Below are positions 31,454-32,887 of a DNA stretch of 32,887 nucleotides, piece by piece. The position numbers were made by a program, and so were the translations under genes. The first letter of the stretch is position 1; each line of letters starts with the position of its first letter. Where the stretch lies: NCBI GenBank assembly GCA_021771815.1, contig JAETOE010000040.1, positions 1 to 32,887 on the forward strand, in the 5' to 3' direction. The notes below the pieces were generated by a model. It was not told the DNA's origin. It did not search any database and worked only from the letters and a program-made list of their open reading frames with translations. Source of the stretch: Roseburia hominis. GTDB taxonomy: Bacteria; Bacillota; Clostridia; Lachnospirales; Lachnospiraceae.

Positions 31454-32887
31454 CTATCGTTCGATTCCATCAATCAGTTCCGTTATATCAATCCTACCAT
31501 CTACTGAGACATGAACCAATGAAGAACCTACATTATCTGGATTTAAAATCATTTCCATTTTAATATCATTGGCAACATTTTCACCAACAGCATTTTCTAA
31601 TCTATCAATTATCCATTTATCACTCATCTGTGGAGTTCCATCCGCAAGTGTATACAATCTTGAATTACCATACTTTGCTTCTCCAATTATATATGGCGGA
31701 TGACCGTCCGGGTTGTAATATACTCCATCTATCCCTTGATGAGTTGGTGTATTCAAATCGGTTACTTTATCGAGACTTATTCTCTCATATCCCTGACTTT
31801 CGAAATATGCATCCATCTTCATCTCTCCATAATTTCCTTTTTGAATATTATTATTTAATAAGATATCACCATTCTCTACACCTTTTATAATATCATCTAC
31901 AGAATTTAAACCGCCCTCTATTACCTCATCCACCGTCTTCGCCGCTCCCGCTGCATCTTCCGCTGTCTCCGCTGCATCCGCCGCCCTCTGTGCCTTCCTT
32001 GCCGCTTCCGCCGCATCGTCCGCCGTATCCGCCGCCTTCGCAGTTCCTTTCACCTTTTTAAGTCCCTTTGCCGCAAGAATATCCACTACCACGTCCAGTC
32101 CGAGATACCCTATGGCATATGCAAGCCCCTCTTCCTCGTAAGTGTCCGTCGCACTCTGCCCCAACGCTTCAAGCGATTTAAACGGGTCTTTTAACATAGC
32201 CTGCATTCCTGCATCAATGCCCCTCACCCGCTCTTCCACCTCGTCCGGCAGTGACACTACTCCCGAAAATACAAATCCGCCAAATGCGAGATAAAGTGCA
32301 AAAGATAAGGCGCCGTCTAGCGCCTCCACTCCCGCGTCAAACACACCCCGCACAGCATTTCCTGTAGTTTTCTTTAGAAAGTCCCACTTATTTCCGATCG
32401 TCTCCCACATATCATAGTAAAATCGTGCCTGATCTGCGTAATCGTCATCCGTATTTTCAAACGGAACAATGGATTCCTTATAGATGCGTTGTATCTCCTC
32501 CAGTTCCTCGCGAAAAATGCAAAAAGCTCTGCTCACACTGCCGCTTCGAAAAGCCGCAAGTGTATTGTAATTCTTCTCCCTCCTTATCCTCTCTCGTTCT
32601 TCCTCCTCAAGGATAAGCCTTGCTTCCTCCGTCGACCGGTTCCACAGAAAATGCTTATAATCAGGGAACGAACTGCCGGAATCATAGGCGATCTCATTGA
32701 CCGTCAGAATTCCATCTGCAATCTGAGAAATATTATAGGAAATATCATTCCTGTCTACACGCATCATAGCGCCCGCATTCACGGGCGCTATGTATGCTTT
32801 CATGTCGTCAATATAATTTGACAGCATCGTTTCCATGATTGTCAAGCGCTCTTCCATTTCATCTATGTACCCTATAATACCCTTTTC
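31454..32887 (-). CDS. LXG-type polymorphic toxin with PoNe DNase tip (5' end outside the window)
   Basis: The reading frame is open to the window edge: ten more codons (EKGIIGYIDE) precede the first visible ATG at 32857, which has no ribosome binding site, so the gene is partial. The helical N-terminal part with YIDDMKAYIAPVN resembles the second half of an LXG domain, the secretion domain of type VIIb effectors. Numbered from 32857: a hydrophobic segment (about 180-202), an Ala/Asp/Lys-rich linker (about 270-308), and the nuclease tip (about 335-467) with E345 (GNYGEMKMD), D377 (QGIDGVYY), and E393-x-K395 (GEAKYG), the PD-(D/E)xK pattern of PoNe DNases. The adjacent PoNi gene supports the assignment. 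GC drops sharply at about 31915, where the tip begins. Confidence 0.9.
   Translation of the reverse strand, partial: EKGIIGYIDEMEERLTIMETMLSNYIDDMKAYIAPVNAGAMMRVDRNDISYNISQIADGILTVNEIAYDSGSSFPDYKHFLWNRSTEEARLILEEEERERIRREKNYNTLAAFRSGSVSRAFCIFREELEEIQRIYKESIVPFENTDDDYADQARFYYDMWETIGNKWDFLKKTTGNAVRGVFDAGVEALDGALSFALYLAFGGFVFSGVVSLPDEVEERVRGIDAGMQAMLKDPFKSLEALGQSATDTYEEEGLAYAIGYLGLDVVVDILAAKGLKKVKGTAKAADTADDAAEAARKAQRAADAAETAEDAAGAAKTVDEVIEGGLNSVDDIIKGVENGDILLNNNIQKGNYGEMKMDAYFESQGYERISLDKVTDLNTPTHQGIDGVYYNPDGHPPYIIGEAKYGNSRLYTLADGTPQMSDKWIIDRLENAVGENVANDIKMEMILNPDNVGSSLVHVSVDGRIDITELIDGIER

Overview
The window looks like chromosomal DNA of a low-to-mid GC anaerobic Firmicute, most probably a gut-type Lachnospiraceae (Clostridium cluster XIVa). 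The reasons are a clpC-radA neighbourhood, a cohesin/dockerin pair with cadherin-like beta-sandwich domains, a PPi-type phosphofructokinase, a DUF6320/alcohol-acetyltransferase cluster and an LXG polymorphic toxin. Almost everything is on the minus strand; only the phosphofructokinase and a GntR-type regulator are on the plus strand. Assignments rest on reading motifs by eye; no database search was run.

Layout. 1-492: no gene. Two tandem strong promoters fire leftwards out of the window into a structured AT-rich leader that resembles an rRNA operon leader. 493-9666: a leftward unit starting at a consensus promoter and running dockerin-bearing SH3/glucosaminidase, membrane cohesin protein, clpC, then a 136-aa conserved protein (own promoter candidate), a terminator, and radA. 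9704-11140: a small membrane protein, an 18-bp direct repeat, a radical SAM protein, and a divergent promoter. 11182-12420: PPi-type phosphofructokinase. 12461-15440: leftward acyl/ester operon (alcohol-acetyltransferase-like, DUF6320, alpha/beta hydrolase), divergent from a FadR/GntR regulator (15624-16334) with a palindrome just after its promoter. 16340-20823: leftward operon of a DUF368 membrane protein (family reported to translocate undecaprenyl phosphate) and a heterodimeric ABC exporter with one degenerate ATP site. 20943-24707: methyl-accepting protein, AGCS sodium:amino acid symporter preceded by a hairpin that buries its ribosome binding site, and a cytidylate-kinase-like protein. 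24853-28745: FtsX-type ABC permease, its ATPase, and a TetR regulator; the same 15-bp palindrome lies in front of both tetR and the ABC pair. 28849-29610: DUF134-NifX fusion.

29681-32887 is an accessory region with much lower GC. It holds an LXG (type VIIb secretion) toxin running off the right edge with a PoNe-type DNase tip, its PoNi-type immunity gene, a scrambled 394-bp spacer, the orphan C-terminal tail of a second toxin, a probable immunity gene, and a small membrane-protein gene frameshifted at a C5 run whose start overlaps the immunity stop by ATGA. Base composition changes abruptly inside the LXG gene at the start of the DNase tip, as expected if toxin tip and immunity gene are exchanged as a cassette.

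The most unusual points are the private cohesin-dockerin pair, which joins a cell-wall hydrolase to a membrane receptor and is translationally coupled to clpC, and the layered toxin/immunity debris at the right end.
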